Below are positions 23,464-40,167 of a stretch of 64,000 nt of DNA, piece by piece (positions within the stretch are counted from its first letter, which is position 1; every line of letters begins with the position of its first letter). The DNA comes from Kalaharituber pfeilii (lineage: Eukaryota; Ascomycota; Pezizomycetes; Pezizales; Pezizaceae). The stretch is from NCBI GenBank assembly GCA_015179045.1, contig WHUZ01000005.1, forward strand, positions 868,001 through 932,000. The letters are read 5' to 3'. The notes under the pieces are model-generated. The model worked only from the letters and a program-made list of their open reading frames with translations. It made no database searches and was not told the DNA's origin. The position numbers and the translations under genes are program-made.

Positions 23464-24683
23464 ATGGCAGTAGTTTGTTGGGCAAGGTGGCGACGCGGGG
23501 ACGTTTGTGTCTGGAGCCTCTCTGAGCTTATGCATGTGAGCTTCCATCTGCCATGAGGGCAATACAGTAGGAGAGTTAGGAACCGATCAAAGTAGGGTGT
23601 GTAGCTTGCAGCTGAAGGGGTGCGGCGAGGAGGGTGGTTGTGGAGGGCGCAGGGCGCAGGGTGTAGGGATGGGTGGGCACCCGCGACTCCTATTGGGCCG
23701 AGGGTGAGAACTGGCCCGGGGCCTCGACGATTTTCTTGCGGTGCCAGGTAAAGCCCGCCGATGTCTTACGCTCGGGTACGTGCGCCCGTGATCACATTCG
23801 GGGAAACGAGCCATCCCACCACCCATGCCCGCCCTCTCCGCCCCATTGTTACAGTACTCGTACATGTACATATACCTACATACATGCAACCACCGCCGCG
23901 CGACAGAGTGCATGCGCAGCGTTACGGCGTACCAATGGCAGCCCAGCTTGTCAGCATCGGCGCACCACAGGCCCCCCCCCCCAGGAAAAACAGGAAAAGC
24001 CCGGAGCAGGACTAGGGACCATACCATGGCCAGAGCCAGAACTATTCCTGCAGTGCCCAAGGCAACTGGAGCGAGCATATTGCCTCGCAGGCTCTGCGTT
24101 CGCAAAATTGGAGGCCCTAGGCTGGCGACTAGGCCACAGGCTACTAGACCGCTAAGTTACGGCTACTGGCCCCTTGGTACAGTACTTGAGCAAGGACGAA
24201 CGTGCATACTTCGTTCCGCCTCGCGCCGCCGATATGATATCCTTGGTCGCGGTTGCGCCGGTACCTTAAGCACTGGGAGAGTCCCGTGGTATGTGTCTAC
24301 TGGCCCATACGGTATTCTTTTTCCCCTATGCTGCCTGCCCCGCCTTCCAGCCGGAGGTGCTTTGCTGCACCGACACGCCAGGGTTCGGGTGCGGCCTCCA
24401 GCATTCATCATCCCATGGTAGTCCAGATTAATCCCATGGTTTCCATAGATCGCCCCGTTCCCTTCCTTGACAAGTTTCCCGACTGCTACTAACTCAACCA
24501 GACTAGCTTCTCGACTATTGCCGCCTGAGAGACGCTCGACCAGCCTACCTGTTGTAAGTACTCGAGTACTTTAGCTGCCCAGCTGCCCCAGAGGACTTCG
24601 GCATTTGCCCCTCTAAGCTTTGCTGCCCAGTCCCGACCCCCACCAACCATAGGTGCAGTCGACGGCAGTACGAGTCGCAAGGC

Positions 24684-24702
24684 AAAAAAAAAAAAAAAAA
24701 AA
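24684..24702. repeat. Poly(A) tract, 19 nt
   Basis: Uninterrupted run of 19 A. Confidence 0.9.
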
Positions 24703-24934
24703 GGTGAGTACCATGGCATCCATACAGACATCATTTGCCATCATGTAGAGTACTAGTACATAGACCTGTGACGCTGCGCATCCGGGGCGCTAGTGCTATA
24801 AGTAGTAGTACAGCTCTCCAGCCTGAGGCCTTCTGATCAGTTGTCTCACACACTCACACACACACACGCACAAAAATTGCACTAGATCCCTCTAGTCCCC
24901 GCCTCCCCCGTACCCCACCCCAGCTGCGCTTGCC

Positions 24935-24962
<28 letters not shown>
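24935..24962. repeat. Poly(A) tract, 28 nt
   Basis: Uninterrupted A28, preceded by a CA-rich stretch (24848-24875). Confidence 0.9.
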
Positions 24963-24967
<5 letters not shown>

Positions 24968-25000
24968 GCCTGCATCATGCACTCAAGTACCGCTTGACTT

Positions 25001-28000
25001 TGTATTCATGGTTTGATTGCTTATTACCCAACAAAACAGATCGGAGAAAGGGTTATGGATATTGAGCGTGTGCGAAAGGCTGAAAGAACATTACTGATAG
25101 TCATCTGGTAGCAATTAGATAAATGATGCGAACGCCTTCATAAATAAGACCGACTGGAACCCAGCCTCCCCTGTCTGCACTTGGCCCCGCCAGTGTGCTC
25201 CACTGACCCCCTCGACTTTGGCTGGACGTTGGATCAAGGGTCGAACTAAAACCTGACGCGCACAAATGCTTACCACTGTTCCGCTTGCGCAACCCGTCAA
25301 TCCCTTGTAACCAGGTACTCTTCTCTGCCTGATCACGGCTAGAGCTCCGGACGCTATGCGTGACAATCATATCCTGCATGCTGCATCCCTTCCCTCAAGA
25401 ATACAGTTTCTGGAAAATACTGAGTCGTTCATGCATTCTAATTCAAAACTATTCCATAAAATGCGGCCATCTTTGTTCTCGTGGCCAGTAACCATCCTGC
25501 AAATACCCCACCTTTGGTTTCCTCCAGAGGCCTACCCTTGATGTACAGGATCATGAATTAGCCCTGCTTAACGCGAATAGCTTAGCTTTTGTTAGTAACC
25601 GTTGCTTGCTTTTTTCGTTTCAGATTTAAATACACGCTAACAATAAAGGTTTCATCTAGATCAGTAGTATCTCAAGTCATGACGGCAGTCAATATTGGTT
25701 GTGTATCCGGGTAATTGACACTTCTTGATATACCACTTGCTGAGACAGGAATCGTGGGCTTTGGTCAGCCGATACAAATTTCCCGAGCCAAGGTTATACA
25801 CATTATTATGAAGGTCCGCAACAGAGAATGGACCCCTGCAAAGCGATCAAAGTTTGAGTGCAATTGGTCAATAAAATTATAAGCCCATGGAACCTATGAT
25901 TTTCCAGATACAGTACTCTCATAGCTTAATCGCAGTAACAACAAGGTAGTGACTGATTCTTTTAGGTCTCCCAAGCTTAAGTGATTCCGATTCCATACAT
26001 ACTTCCTCCTTCGTGTACTGATTTCGTCGCATGACTATGAAAAGTTTGCAAAAACTAAAATACAAGTTAGGAGAGAAAATGACAACTATTTCAAGATGAG
26101 GAAGGAAATAACAAAAAAACATGGTGCCTCCAACGAATCCGGACTATTGCTGTTAAAAATTAGCCTGCGATCGACAGTCAGTATATTAGGTGTGCTCATA
26201 AATTGTTGGATTCTCAATATCTCAAGCTGGCATTAAAATGTACTGGACTACTGGACAACCCTGTCAATCTCCAGCATGCCCCATCTTCCGTGTTACCTGA
26301 TCCAACACTCGCACTTTGTGACCATTTAACAATAATCCAAAGTAGAATACAAAATCAATGCACGAAGAGACACGATAGGCATAATACTACATCACGAGAC
26401 CAGGTTCCTACAGCTCGGTTGGGTGGGGAAAGGCCTATCAATCTGGCAATGAAGAAGGTTCCCCATTGAACTCGGAGATCATCTGGTGCTAGTGCGAAAT
26501 CCTTGCAAGTGATATTTCACATGTGAGTGGTCTATTCATTAAGTGGCATTTCATAATTCTGGCTCGCATCTGGAATTATAGTTTCCCATATCATGAGTTT
26601 TATGAACTTAGAAATTTTTGGCAAATGCTGGGTCTTACAAATGATCTGATGCGTAAGATCATAGATATGGCAAAACTCAATCGGATGAAAGATATTAGTA
26701 CTTTCCGTCAGTAATAATGTTGGTAGAAGCATTCTTCTGGTTCAGGAGTTGCGGAACCATGCTCCAACATGATCTAAGGACGCCGCAACTCGTTTAGCTT
26801 TGACTACAATCAAGAGAATCATGCCATCCGATTTTTCTTTTTGGTTACTTCACGAACAAAATGGGCCCTAGCGCTCAAACAGAGGGTTTGAACGTTACTA
26901 AAATGGATTACCTGCATGCTCGGTTGTTGTCTCTCCCTGCCCTCCACCAGCTGTTAACACATCAGCTGTCATTCTACCTTTGTTCTACCCAGCAATTGAG
27001 CTGCAGTCCTGTTGAGGTGCGAGCCAATCAGTCTTTTACCAGGGGTTTGAGCAGCAGCCAATTTCTGTTAAAGTAAGAGTGTATCGATCATTCAACATAA
27101 ATTTCCCGCTTTGAGAGTCAAACTGGGCATGAGTACTTCAGTTGTGTGACCAACCAACTGAAAATCCTTACTGGGGTAGTCAAATATGGATCTATGCAGA
27201 GTGGGGCTCAGTCATTTCCAGGTAAGCAGCGATGTCATGGTCGACGGCTAGCAATATAACCGTTGAATTTGCCCTCAAAGTCACACAATAGGGGCCTCTG
27301 CCCTGTTTGTATACTTTCTAATTTTTCTCGAGATAGTGTTGGTTCCTGGCAGCGGCTAAAAGCTTTGTGGTCGGATATGCACGTGTGTGCATCACGAGAC
27401 TAGTACATCCTAGCAAGTTAGTAGCCGACAAAGTATCCCTGGAGTCTCCTGTGCGGGAGATCTCTACGGCCACGTTTTGGGGACGGGACGATACAAGCCA
27501 CTTGACTCCATTCGAGCCGCATGCGTCTGGGCGCTAGGTACGTCAAAGATGTATTAATGTACTACCTGCGGAGGAGTTTCTCTTTTCTTTTTCCATGCAA
27601 GGCCGTGCGATTCGACCATATTTGTGAGCCTTTATGCCAGTTCTTTAGTATATCATAGGCAGGTTACTGCAATTCAAATGTTAGAACGGTTCCTCAATCA
27701 TATCTCTTATACATATATATATCCATTTTGTAAACCCGACTTTGACGTGAATAGCACCGTCCTTAACCCGACTCTTGTTGACAACGTACATAGTTGCTAA
27801 TTTTCTTAAATTTATGAAATAAGTGGCCACCAAGTGGACTTTCAAGCCTGGTGTGCACGTCAGGTGACCTTCTTAGCGCCTTTACGTTCCCGCAGTCCAG
27901 TAGTACTCACTACACTACTTATCTCATACGGGCTACACCTAACACACAGCCAGATTATCTTAGATATTTGACATCATATCTCTAGACCTACCTATCTCGG

Positions 28001-31000
28001 TTCCCCACTTACGAGTACGGAAGTTCACCAATATTGCTTTGACTACCTCAATACCAATCAGTCGCATGCCGGGAGCGAAAAATATGCAGGCTCAGTTTGA
28101 AGACGCAAGATTGGATGGTATGATGAACACGATGATGGTGGGATAGTTTGAATGGTAGAGTAGATAGCTCAGTTACTTTGCATTAGAGTTGGAGGTGGTA
28201 TAGACAGTAGAAGGTACTGTAGGAAAGGCGACGGAAGTGGCTGTCGGAGGGGCGGTAGGAGAAGGGGCAGGAGGTGGTTCACTGAACTGGCCTATGGCTT
28301 AGTGAAAGTGGTTTGTCTGCTATCTTCAGCGATGTGGGAGAGAATTGAGGGCCCCGGTTCGCTTCTGAGCTACGGAAGACGGTTGTCCAGCAACTTTCTC
28401 TAAAGATGGACTATAATACTCTCGGCTTTTAATGATGATCGCTGGGGACGAGACTAAGTATGTTGGAACCAGAACAACTTGTTTTTCTGCAACCAGGCTA
28501 CTGTTTTTCATTTTGCTGCATATCATAAATTCTAACGTCGCGCCTCCTAACTTACCTTTACCCTTAATTTGATCCTCTTAGTGTCACATGCACCTATCAC
28601 TAGCCACAGCCCAGCCACAATGAAACAACCATTTTGCCTCGCTCCACACATCATTATACTCAACTTTCAACGGCACACACCCTTCTTCTTGCAATGAATT
28701 CAAGCGCTTCAGGTCCTAAACGCTTTGCCGTCGTCAAGGTCTTACATCCAAAATACATTCAAATGTTCTGATTCCACAATAATCTCCTGTTTTTACCTGA
28801 GAGTTTGCACCCCTCAGTTTATATGCCTCTGTACTGATGGCGCTTGTCACATGCCAATTCATTGAAGAATGACCCTCACTAAGTTTACAGTAAAGTAGAG
28901 GTCGACACCTCACCTGTATCAGAACTCAGTGAGAAGGCCGCTTAACACAAATTAGATCGACCGATTGAAAACGTACTAAAATTTAATCTCCAGGAGCATG
29001 CGGCGAAGCTGGACAGCAGAAAATAGTCGCTGAATGGCTACTACTTTCTTCGTCGAGAAATCTGGTGGGTATTGAAACGAAGATGTTATCACTAGTTGCA
29101 GCCCTGCTTACTCCGTTCATGAGAGCTTCCAACGCTGGATGCATGTTTCAATGGAACTGAAGGTTTTGAGTAGGTCAATCTATAAATACCATGCAGGCGA
29201 TGGATTGTCGATTGAGGATGAATTAGAAAGGGAAGAGCCCAGGAACATAACGAGCGTGGTAGCAGGTCGCTTGATGCAATTTGAGACGTCACCTTCTACA
29301 ACTGGTGCTAAACAATTACTCTCTATCATACAGGATGCTGCAACCCAGGACTTGGTAATCCTTGTGATTTCTTACATTAGATCTCACGGGAGAAGTGAAA
29401 AATTGGAGGGTTGGAAAGTGGTTTAGGAATAGTTGGTTTCCCAAGGAGTTAGGACAAATTGCGAAGCTTATATAAATTGGGACGGACCTCACGGATGTGG
29501 CGAAGAGAATTTTGGTGACACAGTATGCAAGTACTGGAATGGCTGCTTGCTGTCTGTGCAGAGTGATTGGGCCAGAAATCTGTGATATGATGAAGAAAAT
29601 TCCATGGCGAACTGTGGATGTATTTGGTCTCCGACAGTTTCTATACTGGGATATTTCTCTATAATTCGATAAGGAAGCGTATTTGGGGAGCTAAAGACGA
29701 AAGTCAAACAACGAATGATTTTTCGACCCGAAATACCCTTATAATGCCAAACGTAGGGTCAATAGATCTACTGGTATTCTGTCGTTACCACTATACTCTG
29801 CTGCTGAAGTCCGGTTGTCGGGATGTGAAAGATCCTGTCTCAGGACCATTAGGGGCCCAGAAGCTGGGAGAAATAATTCAGGAATTCTACGATAATGCCC
29901 TGCAATAGGAATAAAACAAGAAGAACGCACAGCTTGTGTGAGTTGCAGTTGCCATTGTTCATGAGACAGTACTAAGTTTTAATGTAGATTTCAAATTCTA
30001 TATCCATCCTTCTCCACCTCCCTAGCGCTAACAAGAGCATCTCTTCTAAATGCTATGCTCGCACTGTCCTTCTCCTCTCCGACACTTTCACCAAGTGTAC
30101 CATTATTTCTGGTGCAGATACATATTTACTCGGATCCGGTATCGTTGCTTTGGAAGTTTCTGGATCAGAATGCCTCCCTATACCACCAACTAGACAAGTT
30201 TGGTCCCCTTAGCCAAAGGCATGTATTTTGGAACATCGCCAGTGAAAATTAAGGGTTCCAACCGAGTAACAGGATGAGGAGGAGGTGGCGCTGGGAATGT
30301 GTATTGAAAGAGCATTAACAGAGGACGATTCAATACAGTTCACTCTCTGACGAAATCGCGCACAAAGGCGCCGGCATAGTTAAGGACGGGGATGGGGATC
30401 AACATGATAAGTGCAAACTAGTCGCTATCGGTTCCACCGGCCTCCAAAACGGGATGATTATGTACTCAAACGGCTTGAGAGATGCAGATGGAGCCTCTTG
30501 CGGAGGCACTGATAGCCTGCACGCCTGTCGCATGCAACCAAGTTTTGTTCAGGTGGACGAGAAAAGAGTCCCAGCTGGCGCTGAAGAGCATAGAGCCCAT
30601 GCTGCGGCAGCCCATCGGAGACTTTCGGTAAAACTCAATATAACAGGCTGGCTTCCGGGTTCTAACACGTCTTTACCTGCTTCTACAGTTGGTAAGAATA
30701 CTCAGTAAATTAGAATTCCTAGCACGACGGCGGGAGAGTCTGAAGCCCCTATGGGTCTTTTTGCTGTGGCAGCTAGAGCTGCAAAAGTATTTCGTGCTAA
30801 TGTTAGGCCACCGAAAGCCCTACAGTCGTATTCTTCAGCTTGGTACAAACGTAATATCGAGGCGCCATCCTTGCGTCTACTCTCACAGCCAAACATGTGT
30901 GGGCCGCCACTGTAGAGGCAGGAAGGAAGATATTGTTGGGGGCATGGTAACAAGTGGACTAGCAAGCTCAATCGGGTGGGTGCTCGGGGCAGAACAAGAT

Positions 31001-33459
31001 GCAGGTGGGAAGTAGCATGTGAATCGAGGCAAAGCAGCGGGCACAAGGGAGTGGCGGAAACGGGTTTTGGTTCAATCTCAACGATTCAAGGTGCGTTTGA
31101 CCTGATTAGGTATTGGGTAATGATTTGCATCAGCATGAAAAGGCTATTATGAATGAGAGTTGTTTATCGGGGATATTCGCCTGGCTTGGGAATGGTTATC
31201 CATGCCACAACGTTATATGAGGAGAGGAACTTTACAATTACCGAAACTCAGAGGGGTGAGACCAGCCCCTTTGCGGGCTTGTTACAATGGTTGATATGAG
31301 ATTCTGCAAATTCTTAAAATATGCATTTGTATATTTAGGCCATGATTCACAACACAACATACAGTACTTTTATCATTCTCCTAAATCAGACTATTCTATA
31401 ATCCTTTACATCATGATCTTCAGAAGTTACTCACCATTACAACCCTGATCCCAACCAGCCTTGCGCCCTACCAGAAACTAGAGCATGCCACTTTGATTTT
31501 ATTTTTACCTCTGCCGACGACCGGGTAGGTTGATGAAACTTTCTCATTCATCTCATCCGCTTCTTTACAGCCCAATTTTCTTCTCCCGTCATCAATCTTC
31601 TTTGATTAAATTGTCACTAAATTGTCAGTTTCAACGTAGTGGATGGTGGGGCGTGCGCTGCATGCATATCGCATATATTTGAGCCTGAGTAACGCAGCCT
31701 TTGGCACAGGCGTGACCCTGTCCGCGCCGTAATATTGCAATTGTCCGGCATGGGCATGTATCGGAGAGGTGGTGTACTCATCAGTCATATTTGATACTTG
31801 TTTGTGCATGTTGTGTATAAATAAAGAGTATGGTGTATGAGTATGGATGTATGGATGTGTGTGTGATGTGCATTATGTGTGCCTGATCCCTGGCCGGGCT
31901 TGGTGCAAATGCACACCCGCATGCTGCTGCTAACACTTATTAACCCCGTCCCCGCCCCAGTACCACTCTCGGGGCTATCTTGTTTTTGAACCTGGGCCCC
32001 TATCCTGGTCTGGATATCAGTTTAAGTAAAGTCAGTCACCGGCAGTGGCCGTGTAGAGGGGTTACAGGGTGCAGGGGTATGGATAACGGTGTTGGGAGAC
32101 GAGGCAGGGTAGAGAAATATCTCTCGGTCAAAGACAAAATGATGCTGCCGTATCTCGCAACAGAAATTGCCCAGTGCAGAGCACGGTGTGTATGATACAT
32201 ATATTGTGGGGTATGACGCTGTAGTCATACAAAATGAGAAAGAGTAATGATATGCTCATTTTTGTTTTTTCTTCGTTTTCTTACACCTGGTTCTAATGTA
32301 ACGAAGCCCAGCTCATATAGGGGGGCGTCATTTTCACTTCCGCTCGCCGCCATAGCAAGCTAGTGTATGTAGCGCGGCTTGCGCGCTGTATAGTATTTTT
32401 TTCTTCTTCCAGCATTTTGCTATTAGGCCTTCGGTTTTCATTGACTTTTGATTGCTTTTGAATTTTAGTCTCTAGTAGCATTAACAAAGAATTAATGTTC
32501 CTTCTGTTTGTTCCCTATAATGATGGTAATTCAGGCTGATATACTCACCTTCGTGATTAGAAGCTTTCCTTCTTTTAATGGCCTCCATGTCAGTGGTGCG
32601 GCGGGAGAGAGCCCGAATAATGTGGAAAAGTCTGGGAAGGAGAACACTGCAAAGTCGCCAATGAAGGCAGGGATGACTGCTACCATTGTAGGAAAGCCGA
32701 CATGCTCAGATAATCACTTGTCCAACTTTACGTAGAGAGCGAAGCAAGGTTCATTAGAGGTACCGGACAGCAAGACATGGAATGAATCTGGTCCAGCCGA
32801 AGGTTACAAATGGACTTCTGCAACCCGAAGCAACGTTTGGAACGGCGAGACGCCGCGAGACATCGCGAGATCTGATACGACTGTAGAGCTGGTGGGTCAA
32901 GATAACCAAATTTGCTTTTTGGTGTTTTTCAAATACTTCACAAATCAGATACCCGCCAAACAGGCTACAATACCAGTTCTAGTTACGAACCTATTACGGT
33001 ACATAGGCTGCTTCAGCCGACCTAAAAGCAAAAGTAGCAGGAGAAAGCGACACAGAAGAGGGAAAAGATGAAAGCGGAAGAAGCTATATTGTAAGGATGA
33101 GTATATCGTACGTGGCTGGAAGCAGAAATATAAGAAATCTTAATCAAACATATCTTTGGTAGAAGCAAGCTGAACAAACGCCTAGAAAACCCAAGGGGAG
33201 GAAACAAAAGAAAAAAAATATAATATAAAATAAAATAAACGAGCAACCCAATGTTTCAAATGACACCTGAGCCTGTCCCCCCGAATTATGACGAAATTCT
33301 GAAAGTAGCGCAAAAGAAAAGGTGAGGTTGTCCGCTACTAGTACTACATTTTGTTGAAAAAGTAAAAAGAAAAAGAAAGGAATAAAAACATAACAAGATG
33401 AATGGCACATCTTCGAACGCCCCGTTTCTCCCATGCATAAAACATATGTAATTAAAGCT
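25001..33459. other. Gene-poor tract with possible coding relics
   Basis: No gene is supported over about 8.5 kb. Several frames keep protein-like composition but are interrupted, for example plus-strand 29139-29426 and 29467-29908, and 30700-31130 (read through stops and frame changes). I recognise no family in them. They may be decayed genes or chance. No rRNA, credible tRNA or transposase was found. Confidence 0.45.
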
Positions 33460-37351
<3,892 letters not shown>

Positions 37352-38019
37352 CGGCTGCTCTGGGTCCTAGGGGCCCGTAGTCAACGTGAAAATCTATATT
37401 GCGTGAGCTGGGATGACGCTGTTGTAATGCAAGTTTGATATTGTGTGCGAAAGTTTCACTGAAATCCAGAACCTAAGCGCGAGTTTTCGTGACCTATCAA
37501 GACAGCGGGCAGGCGCACTGGTGACCTGATATAACGGTTGAGATGTAACGTATTCGCCTGCCGAGAATCAAAGCATCCTCAAGGAGCAACTGTGGTATGT
37601 GGAACGCGATGGCGAGCTTGCAATAGGATAGTTGAGACAATATTTGGGTTCGGTAACGGCGTACGGGCGAAGCAGCTGAATAAGGCCCCTGATTAACGAT
37701 TGACAAAACTGTATCCAGTTCTTTATCAAAACAGATTCGTGAAGCCGTTCAGTTCACATATAAGCACCTGTTCCCCCATGTTGCCAAAGCGAGGGATGTG
37801 GTTGGGGTGATCACCTAACCCATTTGCCAAGCTCCCTTCTCATTGGCGCATTTCTAGTGCTATAAGAAACGCGGTTACGCGCAGATTACAGCACGTCATC
37901 CCCCTCCAACTCGAAGGTCCTAGTGACATGTGGATATCGAGGTTCAAGTCCGCTCCCATACAGCTCCATCGCCTACGCAGCCCTTTACCCCCTGATACAG
38001 ACAATTGCGATTGTTTACA
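37352..38019. promoter_or_regulatory. Divergent intergenic region between SAS3 and NDUFA1
   Basis: The 668-bp spacer separates two genes read away from each other, so it must carry both promoters. No clear TATA box or known factor site was identified. The T-arm-like word GAGGTTCAAGTCC near 37948 is not part of a tRNA fold. Confidence 0.6.
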
Positions 38020-38444
38020 ATGCCTGTTCCATTCGAAGCCCTCATTCCCTATGCCATCATGATCGGCATGTTCGGAGTCTCTGGAGCCGGCCTCTCGCTC
38101 CTCAGGAACTACACGAACGACTGGAAGAGACCGAGACGCAGCTTGGATCAATGGGATAGAGTAAGTCATGCCTCTTTTGGGTACTGCGCATATATCTGAC
38201 ATACTTCCGCAGTTAAGTAAGCCCTTCCTAGGCTCCTTGAATATACGTATGTTGCGCAGACCTAACCTCCGGATAGTGATGGACCGAGACGCCCGATTGA
38301 CGGGCTCTTTACGTGGGCAATCCGCCAATCCAAGAGCCCCGCCGGGCTTTGAGCTGAGTAGTACATGGAAAGTCTGTTTTGCAATTCTACAAGCACAAAA
38401 TGTTAACTAACTGTATCTAGCAGATCGAGGAACGAATAATCTAA
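38020..38444 (+). CDS. Complex I subunit NDUFA1/MWFE (NUO-9.8 type), with a 4-nt microexon
   Basis: Exons 38020-38160, 38213-38216, 38277-38371, 38424-38444, or 261 nt and 86 aa. The N-terminus MPVPFEALIPYAIMIGMFGV is the single membrane helix typical of the subunit. Then come LLRNYTNDWKRPRRSLDQWD and the conserved RDxRLTGSLRGQSxNPxAPPGFEL motif, ending STWKIEERII. It is a small accessory subunit of the membrane arm of mitochondrial NADH:ubiquinone oxidoreductase. Introns are 52, 60 and 52 nt (GTAAGT...CGCAG, GTAAGC...GATAG with branch CCTAAC, GTCTGT...TAGCAG). Splicing the TTAA microexon gives R-LMM-DRD, matching the QMMxRD seen in relatives. Retaining the 60-nt intron keeps the frame open and adds 20 residues. 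Length fits the family. Confidence 0.9.
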
Positions 38445-38659
38445 CGATGAGTGATATTAACTTACCTTCCAATTCCCCGGATTGTATCTCTTCTATGGCA
38501 CATATGCACCAGCGGTATCCGAACTTATTTTGTACAAGATGTATAAATGAAGGATTCAGTAACTTTACCTGCATATACATACCAGACTGCCACCTATCTT
38601 TCACTCTAAAGTTCGCAATGAGAACATACTTTACTCAACTATTTTTGTCCTCCTCCCAT

Positions 38660-39772
38660 TTATACTTGCTTTCTCATTGTTGAGTTTGATTCCAAAACAC
38701 TTTCCCAATGCCTCAACCCTATCATTGTCGTTCTGGATTCCAGGTTGCTAGCACTTACCTCCCCTCCGGTCCTCTCCTTTACCGTATTCCCCACCATTAC
38801 CAACCTCCCTTTCACTCCCACCACTCCCACTACTGTCTTCCCCAAAACACCATCTTCGCCCGCAGTCCCTTCCATATCCAAAATGGCTTTCACGTAATTC
38901 ACGGTGTCCGTGAAAATGCCCCCTCCTTGCGATTCACAAAGAACTCATCACCCCATAATTCTCCTCTCCAAACTCCACCTCCGGGTTAAACATATATGCG
39001 CCCAGCAAATCCCCCACCCCTGGTCCCCTCTCTCCCTCTCCAAATCGACTTAATTATCTGCAAAACCCAGTTATTGAGACTGCAATTTTGGCAGGAATGG
39101 GGGTCCGCTGGACAAGCCTACACGCTTGCGGTGCGCAGCCTGGGGTGACTACCTCATGAACTAGTAAGAGCTGCTGGGTAGGCACATTCACGCCGAACCC
39201 GACGTCCACGAGGTATGTTTTGGACTGTGTCGGAATCAGAATCACCATGTGACTCCATCCCGTAACCATGCCGGACAAGTCAGCGCGTGAGGTTATTACC
39301 GTATTACCTGTATTGCCATCCACATGTTAGTACGACACAGAAGTAGATACAATTAACAAGCGGATCATCAGCAAGGTCAAACGCACTGATTTTCGCCCCC
39401 GTGCTCTATGCCCCACGAAACCCATACCCCTTCAGAACCGCAAGAAACAGCGAGTTTACCTCCATGCAGTACCCGCCAAACCCGACACCGACACGATCTT
39501 CATTATCTTTCAGCTGCCTTCCCACAATCTTGTGCCAAGTGCACCAACGATTAATCTCACGATTCCGTCCCCATATTGTAATCTCAGGTTCTCAAATGGG
39601 ACAGTACCGAGATGGTACCAAAAGAGACACAATAACTTCTCTGACGTCGGAGAGTATCAGCAAGCGAGGGCTCTAAGGAATCTAATCTCAGAAAGGATAT
39701 AGGCTTCAAGTAGATAAGAAGCTGTGAACTATCCAGCGTGGGAAGGGGCAACGGATGAGCTTGGTCCTCCAT
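38660..39772 (-). pseudogene. Arylamine N-acetyltransferase (NAT) pseudogene
   Basis: Fragments follow the NAT order on the minus strand in different frames. An N-terminal piece (QLLIYLKPI...LEPSLADTLRRQR) is followed by TVPFENLRLQYGDG one frame away. Then comes WHKIVGR...GFGGYCMEVNSLFLAVLKGYGF with the active-site Cys, a TAG where the family has an aromatic residue, then GWSHMVILIPTQSKTYLVDVGFG with the His and Asp of the triad. A C-terminal part (FNPEVEFGEENYGVMSS; FTDTVNYVKAILDMEG; GRLVMVGNTVKERTGGE) ends near 38662. At least two frame changes and an in-frame stop are seen, and introns alone do not repair them neatly. The enzyme uses acetyl-CoA (malonyl-CoA in some fungi) to acylate arylamines. 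Sequencing error is possible but would need several independent errors. Confidence 0.8.
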
Positions 39773-40167
39773 TTAGTACAATATGGAATATATGTAGCTT
39801 TCCGAATTTTTAGGCAAGTATCTGGGAGCAAGCGGATCGGCTTGAAAATATCCTGCAGATCTTCCTACAGGCAGCACAGGGATAAGTAAGTACTGTATTC
39901 AGAAGCTACTTGTACTTATTAAGTACTACATGCTTACTAATCCACATTACCCTTTCAGCACTTACACCCGATGTGACTGATGATTGCTGTTGAAACCGGC
40001 TGAAACGCTAAGTACTAAGACTTCCAATTTTGTAGGCAAATAGAACATTCGGGAAGCCGTCACCTGTTCATGACCTTCACGTTACGGGAATATCAATGCT
40101 TACAATAGTATTTTTTCATACCAAATCCCCAGTCTAGCCACCTGCTTCTTAATTATTGGATACATTA
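39773..40167. other. Intergenic between SEC27 3' end and NAT relic
   Basis: 395 bp of AT-rich sequence with no feature recognised. Probably the SEC27 3' UTR in its right part. Confidence 0.5.

Larger units (their letters stand above)
20960..25000. other. Upstream of vosA; G-rich and simple-sequence tract
   Basis: No gene supported. The first kilobase or two is likely vosA regulatory sequence and 5' UTR. Includes a long G-rich purine tract (23328-23463) and two poly(A) runs (24684-24702, 24935-24962). Proline- or glycine-rich open frames over 23183-24421 come from the composition bias and occur on both strands. Confidence 0.5.

Noticed and set aside
23183..23562. Proline-rich and glycine-rich proteins over the G tract
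   Set aside because: Opposite-strand translations of a low-complexity GGGGGA/TCCCCC tract.
37900..37975. tRNA suggested by GAGGTTCAAGTCC
   Set aside because: No D-arm, anticodon arm or acceptor stem can be folded around it.
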